Shown here: positions 25,800-34,013 of the stretch, in pieces
Layout of the letters: each line of letters opens with the position of its first letter
How positions within the stretch are numbered: position 1 is the stretch's first letter
NCBI GenBank assembly: GCA_022013685.1
Contig: JAKLPV010000175.1
Span: 1 to 35,338, forward strand
Source: Anaerolineae bacterium
GTDB lineage: Bacteria; Chloroflexota; Anaerolineae; Anaerolineales; Villigracilaceae
Length of the DNA: 35,338 nt
Reading direction: 5' to 3'
The notes under the pieces: generated by a model
Database searches by the model: none
Told to the model about the DNA's origin: nothing
The model's input: only the letters and a program-made list of their open reading frames with translations
Program-made: the position numbers and the translations under genes

Positions 25800-27317
25800 A
25801 TGCCCCGCTTATTCAATATCGCCTTTGTGATCGTGGCTTTGTTCAGCCTGGTTCTTGTAACGGCTGCGGCAGCTGCGCCCAACACGCAAGTTTCGCAATG
25901 GCAGCCCAACACCAGCTATCTTGTGGGTGTCCAGGTAACTTACGCTGGTCAAACCTACCAGTGCCTGCAAGCACACACGTCGCTTCAGGGCTGGGAGCCA
26001 CCCAATGTCCCGGCCCTGTGGAAATTGGTCAGCGGCCCGGCGTTTACCAGCACCAACACCCCTGTTATCCCCACCCAGACTTCCCTTACTCCGACCAAAA
26101 TCCAGCCGACTCTGACCCGCACCCCATCCCCCACAAGTATTGGCTCTTGTCCTTCCCCGCTTTGGAGTCGGACGGCTGTCTATGTAGGCAACAACACAGT
26201 CTCCTGGAACAGTCATGAGTGGCGCGCCACGTGGTGGACTCAAGGCGAAGAACCTGGTACGACCGGCCAATGGGGTGTCTGGGAAGACAAAGGCGCTTGT
26301 AACGGCGCTACCCTCACCCCTACACCTATTCTCCCATCTGCTACGCCGCTAACACCCACGGCGGTGCTCCCCACCAGCACGCCAGGCACGCCTGCACCAA
26401 CTCCTACGCAGGGTAGCGGCAATCTGCTCAGGCATGTCATCACTGGTTACTGGCAAAATTTCAACAACGGCGCGAGGGTTCTAAGGCTGCGCGATGTGCC
26501 GGTGGCCTACAACCTGGTGGCAGTTGCATTTGCAGATGCCACTTCCACCCCCGGCGCAGTCACTTTTCATCTTGACTCTGGTCTGGTTTCTGCTCTGGGC
26601 GGCTATACCGAGGCTGAATTTATCAATGACATCAACCTGCTGCATTCACAGGGACGAAAGGTTATCATTTCTGTGGGCGGCGAGCTTGGCAGTGTTGTCG
26701 TTGCTGATGCGGCAAGTGCGACCAATTTTGCCAACAGCCTTTACAACCTGATGACCCATTACGGCTTTGACGGCGTGGATATTGACCTGGAAAATGGTAT
26801 CAACCCAACTTACATGACCAGCGCCCTGCGTCAGTTGTCGGCCAAGGCCGGGCCGAGTCTGATCATCACCATGGCTCCCCAGACGATAGATATGCAATCC
26901 ACCAGTTCAGGGTACTTCCAGGTAGCGTTGAATATCAAAGACATCCTGACCCTGGTTAATATGCAATATTACAACTCCGGTTCGATGTTGGGCTGCGATG
27001 GCAAGGTATATTCCCAGGGTTCGGTGGATTTCCTGACCGCCTTGGCGTGCATCCAGCTTCAGAACGGGCTGCGGCCCGACCAGGTTGGCCTGGGCTTGCC
27101 TGCTTCGACCTCCGGCGCCGGCAGTGGCTATGTCTCCCCGGCTATCGTTAATAACGCTCTGGATTGCCTGGCAAGAGGAACCAACTGCGGTAATTTCAAA
27201 CCATCAACAACATACCCCGGTATTCGCGGCGCAATGACCTGGTCGATCAACTGGGATGCCAGCAACAACTACAACTGGGTCAATACCATTTCGGCTCACT
27301 TGGGCAATGTTCCGTAA
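25800..27317 (+). CDS. Secreted chitinase, GH18 (chitinase D-like) with two binding modules
   Basis: A 505-residue exported chitinase. The ATG at 25800 is chosen because GGAGGAGG lies just upstream and it begins a normal signal peptide (about 1-25). A CBM5/12-like module follows (WQPNTSYLVGVQVTY to ALWKL, about 34-76), then a Thr/Pro linker, a Trp-rich module (about 117-167, WRATWWTQGEEPGTTGQWG), a Thr/Pro linker, and the GH18 domain (about 211-505). The catalytic motif is the complete DGVDIDLE: Asp324, Asp327, Asp329 and Glu331. ITGYWQNF and MTWSINWD are typical of the chitinase D/chitinase C-like group. It should hydrolyse chitin outside the cell. The upstream heptamer array suggests control by the STAND regulator; a terminator follows. 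Confidence 0.92.
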   Translation: MPRLFNIAFVIVALFSLVLVTAAAAAPNTQVSQWQPNTSYLVGVQVTYAGQTYQCLQAHTSLQGWEPPNVPALWKLVSGPAFTSTNTPVIPTQTSLTPTKIQPTLTRTPSPTSIGSCPSPLWSRTAVYVGNNTVSWNSHEWRATWWTQGEEPGTTGQWGVWEDKGACNGATLTPTPILPSATPLTPTAVLPTSTPGTPAPTPTQGSGNLLRHVITGYWQNFNNGARVLRLRDVPVAYNLVAVAFADATSTPGAVTFHLDSGLVSALGGYTEAEFINDINLLHSQGRKVIISVGGELGSVVVADAASATNFANSLYNLMTHYGFDGVDIDLENGINPTYMTSALRQLSAKAGPSLIITMAPQTIDMQSTSSGYFQVALNIKDILTLVNMQYYNSGSMLGCDGKVYSQGSVDFLTALACIQLQNGLRPDQVGLGLPASTSGAGSGYVSPAIVNNALDCLARGTNCGNFKPSTTYPGIRGAMTWSINWDASNNYNWVNTISAHLGNVP

Positions 27318-27328
27318 AAAATGATTTT

Positions 27329-27365
27329 CCCCCGGCTGCTAATCATAGGCCGGGGGCATTTTCTT
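27329..27365 (+). terminator. Rho-independent terminator after third GH18 gene
   Basis: CCCCCGGC (27329-27336) pairs with GCCGGGGG (27349-27356) around a 12-base loop, followed by CATTTTCTT. It lies 11 bases past the stop codon. Confidence 0.85.
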
Positions 27366-27464
27366 CAGGTTTTGTGCTGGAGGTTTGCCTATGAAGTAAC
27401 TCAGGCTGTGCGAGAACAACTTTAACCATTATCCAATCCGATTTCTCAAATTTAGGAGGAAGCA

Positions 27465-29186
27465 ATGAAACGTTTTATCAATCTTGCAGTTGTGGTTATC
27501 CTTCTGGTCAGCTTTTTGCTGGCGACATCTGCCCAGGCTGCGCCCAGTGCGCAGGTAGTGGAATGGCAGCCAAATACCTATTATGCTGTGGGCGCGCTTG
27601 TTACTTATGGTGGGCAAACGTATCAATGCCTTCAGGCGCATAATTCCCTGACCGGTTGGGAACCGCCCAACGTCCCGGCGCTGTGGAAGCTTTCTGCTGG
27701 TGGAGCAACAAATACTCCATCTAACCCGACCAGCACAGCGGTCCAGCCGACCAATACGCCAGTCCAGAATACCCCCACGCCGGTGGCAACCGGAACAGGG
27801 AGCTGTACATCGCCAGCCTGGAATTCAACGGCAGTTTACACTGGCGGCAATACGGTTTCCTGGAATAATCGTGAGTGGCGCGCCAGGTGGTGGACTCAGG
27901 GCGAAACTCCGGGGACGACCGGTCAATGGGGCGTTTGGGAAGATCGCGGCGCTTGCAGTGGTTCGACTACGCCCACCAATACGCCCGTACCTGCGACTGC
28001 TACACCGGTTACCTCCACGCCCGTTTCCCCGACCAATACACCGGTTGCCACTCCCACCCAGGGTGGCGGCACTGGTGGTGACAAAGTCATCGGTTACTTT
28101 GCCCAGTGGGGTGTCTATGGCCGTAATTACCACGTCAAAAACATTGTTACGAGCGGCTCGGCATCCAAGCTAACCCATATCATGTATGCTTTTGGCAATG
28201 TTCAGAATGGCCGCTGCGTGATAGGTGATTCCTACGCTGATTATGACCGCTCTTACTCTGCCGCCGAGAGCGTCGACGGCGTGGCCGATACCTGGGATGC
28301 CGGCGCGTTGCGCGGCAGCTTCAACCAACTGCGCAAACTCAAGCAGATGTACCCCAATATCAAGGTGATCTGGTCCTTCGGCGGCTGGACCTGGTCAGGC
28401 GGATTCGGCCAGGCAGCGGCCAACCCGGCAGCCTTTGCCCAATCCTGCTATGATTTGGTTTATGATCCGCGCTGGTCAGATGTCTTCGATGGTATCGACA
28501 TTGACTGGGAATACCCGAACACTTGTGGCCTAAGCTGCGATAACAGCGGCTTCGCTTCTTATCGCAATCTGATGTCGGCATTGCGTACAAAATTCGGTCC
28601 CAACCGGCTGGTCACTGCGGCCATTCCTGCGGGCGCGGCCAACATTAACGCGGCGGACTACGGCGGCGCATCCCAGTATGTTGATTTCTACATGGTGATG
28701 ACTTACGATTTCTTCGGCGCTTTTGCGCCCACCGGCCCAACAGCCCCGCATTCGCCCCTTTACTCGTATTCAGGCATCCCGACGGCCGGGTTCTACTCCG
28801 ACAACGCCATCCAACTCCTCAAGAGCAAGGGCGTTCCATCCAACAAGCTTTTGCTTGGCGTTGGCTTCTATGGCCGCGGTTGGACGGGCGTCAGCAATGT
28901 CAATGGCGGCTTAAACCAGCCCGCTAGCGGTGCGGCTCAGGGAACCTACGAAGCCGGCATCGAAGATTACAAAGTTCTGGTCAATTCCTGCCCTGCAACA
29001 GGCACAGTAGCCGGGACAGCTTATGCTTACTGCAACAGCAATTGGTGGAGCTATGATACGCCTGCCACCCTGACGAGCAAGGCGAGCTACGCGAACTCTC
29101 AGGGGTTGGGCGGTGTCTTCTTCTGGGAACTCTCCGGCGATACATCCAACGGTTCCCTGATCACAACCCTGTACAACAATCGTTAA
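27465..29186 (+). CDS. Secreted chitinase, GH18 (ChiA/ChiC-like) with two binding modules
   Basis: A 573-residue exported chitinase. Signal peptide about 1-25 (SAQA before the cleavage site), CBM5/12-like module (about 34-76), Thr/Pro linker, Trp-rich module (about 114-164, WRARWWTQGETPGTTGQWG), linker, and a GH18 subfamily-A-type catalytic domain (about 206-570). Catalytic motif DGIDIDWE: Asp342, Asp345, Asp347 and Glu349. VIGYFAQWGVYGRNY, VIWSFGGWTW and MTYDFFGAF are typical of processive ChiA-like enzymes, and GVFFWELSGD is the usual ending. It carries an insertion between the last strands compatible with the chitinase insertion domain. AGGAGG precedes the ATG. No TTGAGCA array was found upstream. 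Terminator follows. Confidence 0.93.
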   Translation: MKRFINLAVVVILLVSFLLATSAQAAPSAQVVEWQPNTYYAVGALVTYGGQTYQCLQAHNSLTGWEPPNVPALWKLSAGGATNTPSNPTSTAVQPTNTPVQNTPTPVATGTGSCTSPAWNSTAVYTGGNTVSWNNREWRARWWTQGETPGTTGQWGVWEDRGACSGSTTPTNTPVPATATPVTSTPVSPTNTPVATPTQGGGTGGDKVIGYFAQWGVYGRNYHVKNIVTSGSASKLTHIMYAFGNVQNGRCVIGDSYADYDRSYSAAESVDGVADTWDAGALRGSFNQLRKLKQMYPNIKVIWSFGGWTWSGGFGQAAANPAAFAQSCYDLVYDPRWSDVFDGIDIDWEYPNTCGLSCDNSGFASYRNLMSALRTKFGPNRLVTAAIPAGAANINAADYGGASQYVDFYMVMTYDFFGAFAPTGPTAPHSPLYSYSGIPTAGFYSDNAIQLLKSKGVPSNKLLLGVGFYGRGWTGVSNVNGGLNQPASGAAQGTYEAGIEDYKVLVNSCPATGTVAGTAYAYCNSNWWSYDTPATLTSKASYANSQGLGGVFFWELSGDTSNGSLITTLYNNR

Positions 29187-29220
29187 CGAACCCGGTTTTG
29201 TTCTGAAAAGTAGAATGCAA

Positions 29221-29259
29221 AATGCCGTGGCTCGAAAGGGTCACGGCATTCTATTTTTT
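29221..29259 (+). terminator. Rho-independent terminator after fourth GH18 gene
   Basis: AATGCCGTG (29221-29229) pairs with CACGGCATT (29242-29250), followed by CTATTTTTT. It marks the end of the chitinase block. Confidence 0.8.
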
Positions 29260-29344
29260 AGTGGAACGGAGTGCAAAATCTCCCGATTTTGCCCCGAAGT
29301 CAGCCCCCGCGGGGGTCGGACTCATCATCTAAATAGTCTTGGAA

Positions 29345-31057
29345 CTAATTGTTGTCGGCTTCTTTGTGCTGCCGGACCAGTTCGCGCCGCAGGATCTTGC
29401 CGACGGTGGTCTTGGGTAGCTCATCGCGGAATTCGATGTGGGTGGGCACCTTGTAGGCCGCCAGGCGTTCCTTGCTGAATTCCTTGATCTCGGCTTCGGT
29501 CAGGGTTTCGCCGGGCTTGACCACCACCCAGGCTTTGACCGTTTCGCCGCGATACGGGTCGGGGATGCCCGCCACGCCGACTTCGAGCACCTTCGGGTGG
29601 GCGATAATGGCTTCCTCGACCTCGCGCGGCCAGACCTGATAGCCGCCTGGTTTAATCAGCTCTTTCTTGCGGTCGACGATGTAGAAGTAGCCGTCCTCGT
29701 CCATGCGGGCGATATCGCCGGTGAACAGCCACGCAGCGCCGCCATCGCTCAGATCGCGCAGGGTGTTTTCGGTCTCGGTCGGCATGTTGTGATAGCCCTT
29801 CATCACCTGTGGCCCGCGGATGACCAATTCGCCGACATCGCCCATTTGTAGTTCGGTTACGCCGTCATCCAGGCTGATAATCTTGCATTCCACATCGGGT
29901 AGGGGCATGCCGATCGAACCGGTCTTGTTTGCGCCCTTGAGCGGGTTGCAGTGGGTGGCGGTCGGCGCTTCTGACAGGCCGAATCCTTCGAAAACTACGC
30001 CCCCGGTCAGGGCCTCGAATTGCTCTTTCGTCTCGCGCAGGAGCGGAGCCGAGCCCGAAATACAGGCTTTGACCGATTTCAGGTTGTACTTGCCCGCTTT
30101 GACATCGGCGCGGTTGTTGATAGCGTTATACAGGGTCGGCACACCGGGGAAGATGGTCGGCTTGTACTTGTCGATGCTGGTCAGCACATCCACCAGGTCG
30201 CGCGGATTGGGCACCATGATCATGCTCGCGCCCGAAGCCAGCGCAAAGTGCATCCCGGCCACCATGCCATAGACATGGAAGAGCGGAATGGCCATCAGCA
30301 TGATCTCGTTGCCTTCTTCCAGATTGGACATCCAGTTTTTGATTTGCAGGGTGTTGGCAACCAGGTTGCGGTGCAGGGCCACCGCGCCTTTCGAGATGCC
30401 GGTCGTCCCGCCCGAATACTGGAACAGGCTGGTGTCATTCGGGCCAATTTCAACCTTTGGTCGGGCAGCGCCTTTGGACCGCGCCATCAGGTCTTTCATC
30501 CAGATATCGCCCTGGGCCAGCCCGCCCTCGATACGAAAACCGCCCTTCTTCTCCTTGGCAAGTGTAAACAGGATGCGCAGGATGGGCGGCAGGGTTTCTT
30601 TTAAGTTGGTGACGATCAGGGTCTTGATTTTGGTTTTGGGCTGGGCGGTTTTGATCGTCTTGTAAAAATTCGACATCACGAACATGATCTCGATCCCGGC
30701 ATCGTTGACCTGGTGCTCGATCTCGCTCGCGGTATAGAGCGGGTTGGTGGCAACCACCACCGCCCCGGCCTTGAGAATACCGAAGTAGGCCATCACGAAC
30801 TGCGGGGTATTGGGCATGAACAGCCCGATCCGATCGCCTTTTTTTACGCCCATCCCGACCAGGGCCGCTGCAATCTCATCGGTGATGGCAGACATTTCCT
30901 TAAAGGTCACGACTGCGCCTTTGAAAATGGTGCATGCTTTGTCTGGATACTTGCGGGCGGACTCTTCAAGGAAATGAAAGACCGGCACTTGCGGATAATC
31001 GATCGTTTGCGGTACGCCCTTATCGTAATGGGCCACCCACGGACGCGAATCCAACAT
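29345..31057 (-). CDS. fadD: Long-chain fatty acid--CoA ligase (AMP-binding)
   Basis: A 570-residue acyl-CoA synthetase that activates fatty acids to acyl-AMP and then acyl-CoA. The AMP-binding signature YSGGTTGISKG is at residues 214-224. GFGLSEAPTATHCNP, the ATP-binding LFTGDIARMDEDGYFYIVDRKKELIKPGGYQVWPREVE, given here by its parts TGDIARMDEDGY and DRKKELIKPGG, and the catalytic-lysine segment PKTTVGKILRREL near the C-terminus are all present. GGAGGAG lies just before the ATG, and a near-consensus promoter is upstream. The gene is probably monocistronic; it lies between the chitinase block and miaA, with no functional link evident. Chain-length preference cannot be read from the sequence. 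Confidence 0.92.
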   Translation of the reverse strand: MLDSRPWVAHYDKGVPQTIDYPQVPVFHFLEESARKYPDKACTIFKGAVVTFKEMSAITDEIAAALVGMGVKKGDRIGLFMPNTPQFVMAYFGILKAGAVVVATNPLYTASEIEHQVNDAGIEIMFVMSNFYKTIKTAQPKTKIKTLIVTNLKETLPPILRILFTLAKEKKGGFRIEGGLAQGDIWMKDLMARSKGAARPKVEIGPNDTSLFQYSGGTTGISKGAVALHRNLVANTLQIKNWMSNLEEGNEIMLMAIPLFHVYGMVAGMHFALASGASMIMVPNPRDLVDVLTSIDKYKPTIFPGVPTLYNAINNRADVKAGKYNLKSVKACISGSAPLLRETKEQFEALTGGVVFEGFGLSEAPTATHCNPLKGANKTGSIGMPLPDVECKIISLDDGVTELQMGDVGELVIRGPQVMKGYHNMPTETENTLRDLSDGGAAWLFTGDIARMDEDGYFYIVDRKKELIKPGGYQVWPREVEEAIIAHPKVLEVGVAGIPDPYRGETVKAWVVVKPGETLTEAEIKEFSKERLAAYKVPTHIEFRDELPKTTVGKILRRELVRQHKEADNN

Positions 31058-31099
31058 TTTTTCTCCTCCTCCATCGGCTTTTGAACAGTGTGTAGATTT

Positions 31100-31128
31100 A
31101 GTATAGATTCAAAAAAATCAAAAGTCAA
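31100..31128 (-). promoter_or_regulatory. Sigma70-type promoter of the acyl-CoA ligase gene
   Basis: On the minus strand TTGACT (complement of 31123-31128) and TATACT (complement of 31100-31105) are separated by exactly 17 bases, about 43 bases before the ATG. This is the best promoter match in the window. Confidence 0.7.
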
Positions 31129-31158
31129 TGAGAGTTGGATTAGTGACGAAAATCCCAA

Positions 31159-32091
31159 TCAGCTTAATTTTGATCTCGCCCAGGCTTCCACTTCTTCCAC
31201 CCTAACTTGCCCGGCCTCGAACCACTTGATTTGCGGGTCATCCGGCTTGAACCAGTTGGTCTGGCGGCGCACGAACATGCGCGTCAGCCGCCGCATCTGG
31301 ATTTTTGCATCATCCAGGCTCATCTCCCCGCGCAAAACTGCCCCGGCCTCACGGTAGCCGATCGCCGACATGCCCGGCAGGTCGGGCCCGTATCCTTGTT
31401 CGTACAGGCGCGCCACTTCCTCCAAAAAGCCGTTTTGGAACATCAAATCGATGCGCTCGTCGACGCGCTGGTAGAGCTCCGGGCGTGGACGGGTTAACCC
31501 GACTGTCAGCAGCTCATAGGCGGACTCACCCCGGCTGGATTGCGCAGAAAAGAGCTGGCCGGTGCTGAGAATTACCTCCAGCGCGCGGACGGTGCGGCGC
31601 AGGTTGCGCGCGTCGATTTTGGCGGCGGCCTCTGGGTCGAGAATTTCCAGTCTGGCGTGTAGCCAATAGATACCATCCTCGCCGCGCTCCGTTGCCATTT
31701 TTTCGAGCACTTCCCGTAATCGCGCATCCGGGGCCACCTCGGGCGGAGTCCAGCCTTCGGTCACAGCGCGGATATATTGTCCCGTCCCGCCGACCAGCAG
31801 GGGCAGTTTGCCGCGCGCATGAATATCCGCGATGGCCTGGCGGGCAGCCTCCTGAAAAACCGCCAGCGACCAGGTCTGGTCGGGGTCGGCCACGTCAACC
31901 AGGTGGTGCCGCACCCGCGCCATCTCGGCCGCGGACGGTTTCGCCGTGCCGATGTCCATGCCGCGATAAAACAAGCGCGAATCAGCTGAAACGATTTCGC
32001 CGTTTAGCCCTTCGGCCAGCCGCAGCGACAGTTCCGTCTTGCCAACCGCCGTCGGGCCGATCAGTACGAGCAGGGGGAGTTTTTTAGTCAG
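31159..32091 (-). CDS. miaA: tRNA dimethylallyltransferase, apparent CTG start
   Basis: MiaA transfers the dimethylallyl group to N6 of adenosine 37 in tRNAs that read codons starting with U. The conserved frame begins upstream of any ATG, GTG or TTG: after an in-frame TGA the first plausible start is CTG at 32089-32091, giving MTKKLPLLVLIGPTAVGKT, 310 residues, the family's normal length. AAGGA lies nine to ten bases before it. Starting at the first TTG (31974) would delete the Walker A loop GPTAVGKT and leave 271 residues. Other motifs: DSRLFYRGMDIGTAKPS, GGTGQYIRAV, and RRQTNWFK near the C-terminus. The 5' end contains an ACTGACGACTGACT repeat that may have replaced the original ATG. Confidence 0.88.
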   Translation of the reverse strand: MTKKLPLLVLIGPTAVGKTELSLRLAEGLNGEIVSADSRLFYRGMDIGTAKPSAAEMARVRHHLVDVADPDQTWSLAVFQEAARQAIADIHARGKLPLLVGGTGQYIRAVTEGWTPPEVAPDARLREVLEKMATERGEDGIYWLHARLEILDPEAAAKIDARNLRRTVRALEVILSTGQLFSAQSSRGESAYELLTVGLTRPRPELYQRVDERIDLMFQNGFLEEVARLYEQGYGPDLPGMSAIGYREAGAVLRGEMSLDDAKIQMRRLTRMFVRRQTNWFKPDDPQIKWFEAGQVRVEEVEAWARSKLS

Positions 32092-32146
32092 TCGTCAGTT
32101 TCCTTATTTAGTATCCACATCCTCCCGGCAAAGAGCGCCGGGACGA

Positions 32147-32324
32147 TGTGAGCGGAGGGCGTAGCCCGTAGTCGAAGGACGGTTTAATTGCAACGGGTAG
32201 CCCGCAGCCGAAGGACGGTTTGGGTGCGGTGGCGTCGTCGAATAAAGCTCTTACCAGAATCGTCCTTCGACTATGCCGCCATCCTTCGACAGGCTCAAGA
32301 GTGGGTGGCTCCGCTCAGGACTTG
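32147..32324. repeat. Cluster of CTGAGCGGAGCG / GTCGAAGGAC repeat fragments
   Basis: Several partial copies in both orientations: GAGCGGAGGGCGTAGCCCG with AGTCGAAGGACGG, GTAGCCCGCAGCCGAAGGACGG, CGTCCTTCGACTATG, CCATCCTTCGACAGGCTCAAGAG, and GGCTCCGCTCAGGACTTG. It fills the gap between miaA and the first cysteine-rich lipoprotein gene; no gene is seen in it. Confidence 0.8.
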
Positions 32325-32384
32325 GGGATTATTCCAACCCCGCCGTGACATTTTCAATATCATCTGGCGATGCGGGCGATTGTC

Positions 32385-33080
32385 TTATTTTGTTCCCTGG
32401 AATTCAGCATATTCTTGAAAATTTAATCGGTCATGGATTTCCTCGATTGGCAAATATTTTATATCAACGATCATTAAATCTTTGGGAAGAATACCGTCTT
32501 TTCTCACACCAAGACAATTGCTTATATCGTCTTCTTTATGGCCAACCGTAGCCGAAAATAAACTCAATTGCTTTTCAACCCAGATCATTTCAATCATACA
32601 GTCAAAACTAGGGCCCGTTATAAAGAAAGGATACAAATAATCCGGGTTGCCAAAACTCTCAATGACATCGGCAAGCATGAGCCCTTTCTCCGGTGTGATA
32701 ATAATTTCTCGGAGTTTGTCATGCACGATTACAACATCCACACAGCGACGCTGGTTTTTACAAGGAACAAGAATACTCTGTCCTTCGACCCAATCTGCGT
32801 TTGGGTCGAAGGCGGGAAAGCTGCCTTTCTCGACCAGAAGCCTGTTGGTATCGACAAATTCCAACCCTGAAAGCGTGGACAAGACTTCGTCGCCGGTTGA
32901 TGAGCCAATCGTCAAGCCTTGCCAGCATGGCGGGGCGCAGGGCTGATTTGAAAGAATATACGTATCGTTGAAATCAGGCACATCGGTTTGTTTGCCAAAC
33001 GGTGTTATGGTCGAGCATCCCAAAAGTGCAAGTGTAACGGATATCAAAATCAGCAGGCGAATGATCGTTTTCTTGGTCAT
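32385..33080 (-). CDS. Cysteine-rich lipoprotein, paralogue of the next
   Basis: A 231-residue exported lipoprotein of unknown function. The signal peptide ends in the lipobox LLGC (about residues 19-22). The mature part contains QPCAPPCWQGLTIGSST, which matches QPCLAPCWQGLMPGISS in the next protein. Further cysteines are in paired positions: VPCKNQRRCVD, SFDCMIEMIW and SNCLGV. Even spacing of the cysteines in both proteins suggests disulfides outside the cell. The 5' end lacks a clear ribosome-binding site. Confidence 0.75.
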   Translation of the reverse strand: MTKKTIIRLLILISVTLALLGCSTITPFGKQTDVPDFNDTYILSNQPCAPPCWQGLTIGSSTGDEVLSTLSGLEFVDTNRLLVEKGSFPAFDPNADWVEGQSILVPCKNQRRCVDVVIVHDKLREIIITPEKGLMLADVIESFGNPDYLYPFFITGPSFDCMIEMIWVEKQLSLFSATVGHKEDDISNCLGVRKDGILPKDLMIVDIKYLPIEEIHDRLNFQEYAEFQGTK

Positions 33081-33122
33081 ATTAAAAATCTCTGCATCTT
33101 TTTCTCTCAGCGTTTCTGCCCA

Positions 33123-33145
33123 GGCCGATTAGTACGAGTTTTTGG
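33123..33145. repeat. Short copy of the miaA 5' end
   Basis: GGCCGATTAGTACGAG followed by TTTTTGG resembles the complement of the miaA start region (GGCCGATCAGTACGAG, then TTTTTT at 32056-32085), with the intervening 9 bases missing. On the minus strand it reads CAAAAACTCGTACTAATCGG, encoding QKLVLIG in place of miaA's KKLPLLVLIG. It lies just upstream of the lipoprotein gene. Confidence 0.5.
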
Positions 33146-33163
33146 ATCATATTGCCAAATCCA

Positions 33164-33838
33164 TTAATCATCAAAGCCTGCCCAGGGAAAATATTCAGAC
33201 CCCATAGCATTCAGCGTGTCGTCAATAAATTGCTCGATTTTGCCTGGGCGCAAATAACGTATAAAATTCACCTGAATATCTTGGGGAAATCTATTATCGA
33301 GAAAGAAAATAGTGCAGCCCCGGTCATTTTCATACGTTATGAGGGCCTTGACCTGTTTGCTGATCCAAAACACTTCGATGTCGCAAGTTCTTTTTAAAGC
33401 CTGTGGTTCTGAGACTACATAACCATCAGGGGAACCCACAATATCAACCATTTGCTCAACAGTCAGTTGATACTCTATTCCAAGAGTTAAAAAATTAAGT
33501 TTATTCTCGTAGAATGCCAGATAAACACAGTAACTTTCTGGGGGTATTTTGCATAAATAGCCTTCTGCGTGCGAATCCATTGGTTTCATCTCATCGCTAA
33601 CGAAAGTGAGACTATTGGCAATTTCAATAGCCTCTTCTCGCGATGATATCCCTGGCATGAGTCCCTGCCAGCAAGGAGCCAAGCAAGGCTGGCCGCTCAA
33701 CCAGCTTTGGTCAACCATATCAGTCGGGTATGTTGTTGCATCAATCAGCTTTTCTTTTTGGCCAGCACAGGCCGCTAAAAAAAGAAACCCAACAAGGTAA
33801 AACAATCTAAAGTGAATGGGTAGTTTATTTGTCGACAT
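33164..33838 (-). CDS. Cysteine-rich lipoprotein, paralogue of the previous
   Basis: A 224-residue lipoprotein: signal peptide with lipobox LAAC (about 21-24), then QPCLAPCWQGLMPGISSREEA, a motif shared with the adjacent paralogue and with many Chloroflexota lipoproteins. Other cysteines: LCKIPPESYCVYL, KRTCDIEVFW and GCTIFF. The C-terminal half has the same DxIxxF...RYL arrangement. Function unknown. The ATG has no obvious ribosome-binding site; the gene order suggests a local tandem duplication. Confidence 0.75.
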   Translation of the reverse strand: MSTNKLPIHFRLFYLVGFLFLAACAGQKEKLIDATTYPTDMVDQSWLSGQPCLAPCWQGLMPGISSREEAIEIANSLTFVSDEMKPMDSHAEGYLCKIPPESYCVYLAFYENKLNFLTLGIEYQLTVEQMVDIVGSPDGYVVSEPQALKRTCDIEVFWISKQVKALITYENDRGCTIFFLDNRFPQDIQVNFIRYLRPGKIEQFIDDTLNAMGSEYFPWAGFDD

Positions 33839-33895
33839 ATCGTATTCTTGTCATTCCGGGTCAATCTTGATGGCTCTGCTTCTCTCCCAAAGGAC

Positions 33896-33943
33896 ATCGG
33901 GACGATAATTACGAGCAGGTTTTTTGTCAGTAGTCAGTGTCCA
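33896..33943. repeat. Second short copy of the miaA 5' end
   Basis: TCGGGACGATAATTACGAGC, then AGG, TTTTTTGTCAGTAGTCAGTG and TCC, match the miaA start region at about 32052-32103 (TCGGGCCGATCAGTACGAGC, then TTTTTTAGTCAGTCGTCAGT and TCC) with a 6-7-base deletion. On the minus strand it reads CTGACAAAAAACCTGCTCGT, that is LTKNLLV compared with LTKKLPLLV in miaA. Confidence 0.6.
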
Positions 33944-33948
33944 GTATT

Positions 33949-33995
33949 CAAGTCCTGAGCGGAGCCGCCCACTCCTGGCGGCGCAGTCGAAGGAC
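33949..33995. repeat. Intergenic copy of the dispersed repeat
   Basis: CAAGTCCTGAGCGGAGC at the left and GCGCAGTCGAAGGAC at the right are separated by CGCCCACTCCTGGCG. The ends match those of the two copies in the oxidase gene; only the centre differs. It lies just downstream of the beta-propeller lipoprotein gene (minus strand), immediately after its stop. Confidence 0.85.
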
Positions 33996-34013
33996 GATTT
34001 TTGCGCATTGGGA

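Noticed and set aside
32147-32324. Repeat cluster considered as an integron or attachment site
   Set aside because: No integrase gene or tRNA nearby; fragments match the dispersed repeat found elsewhere in the window.
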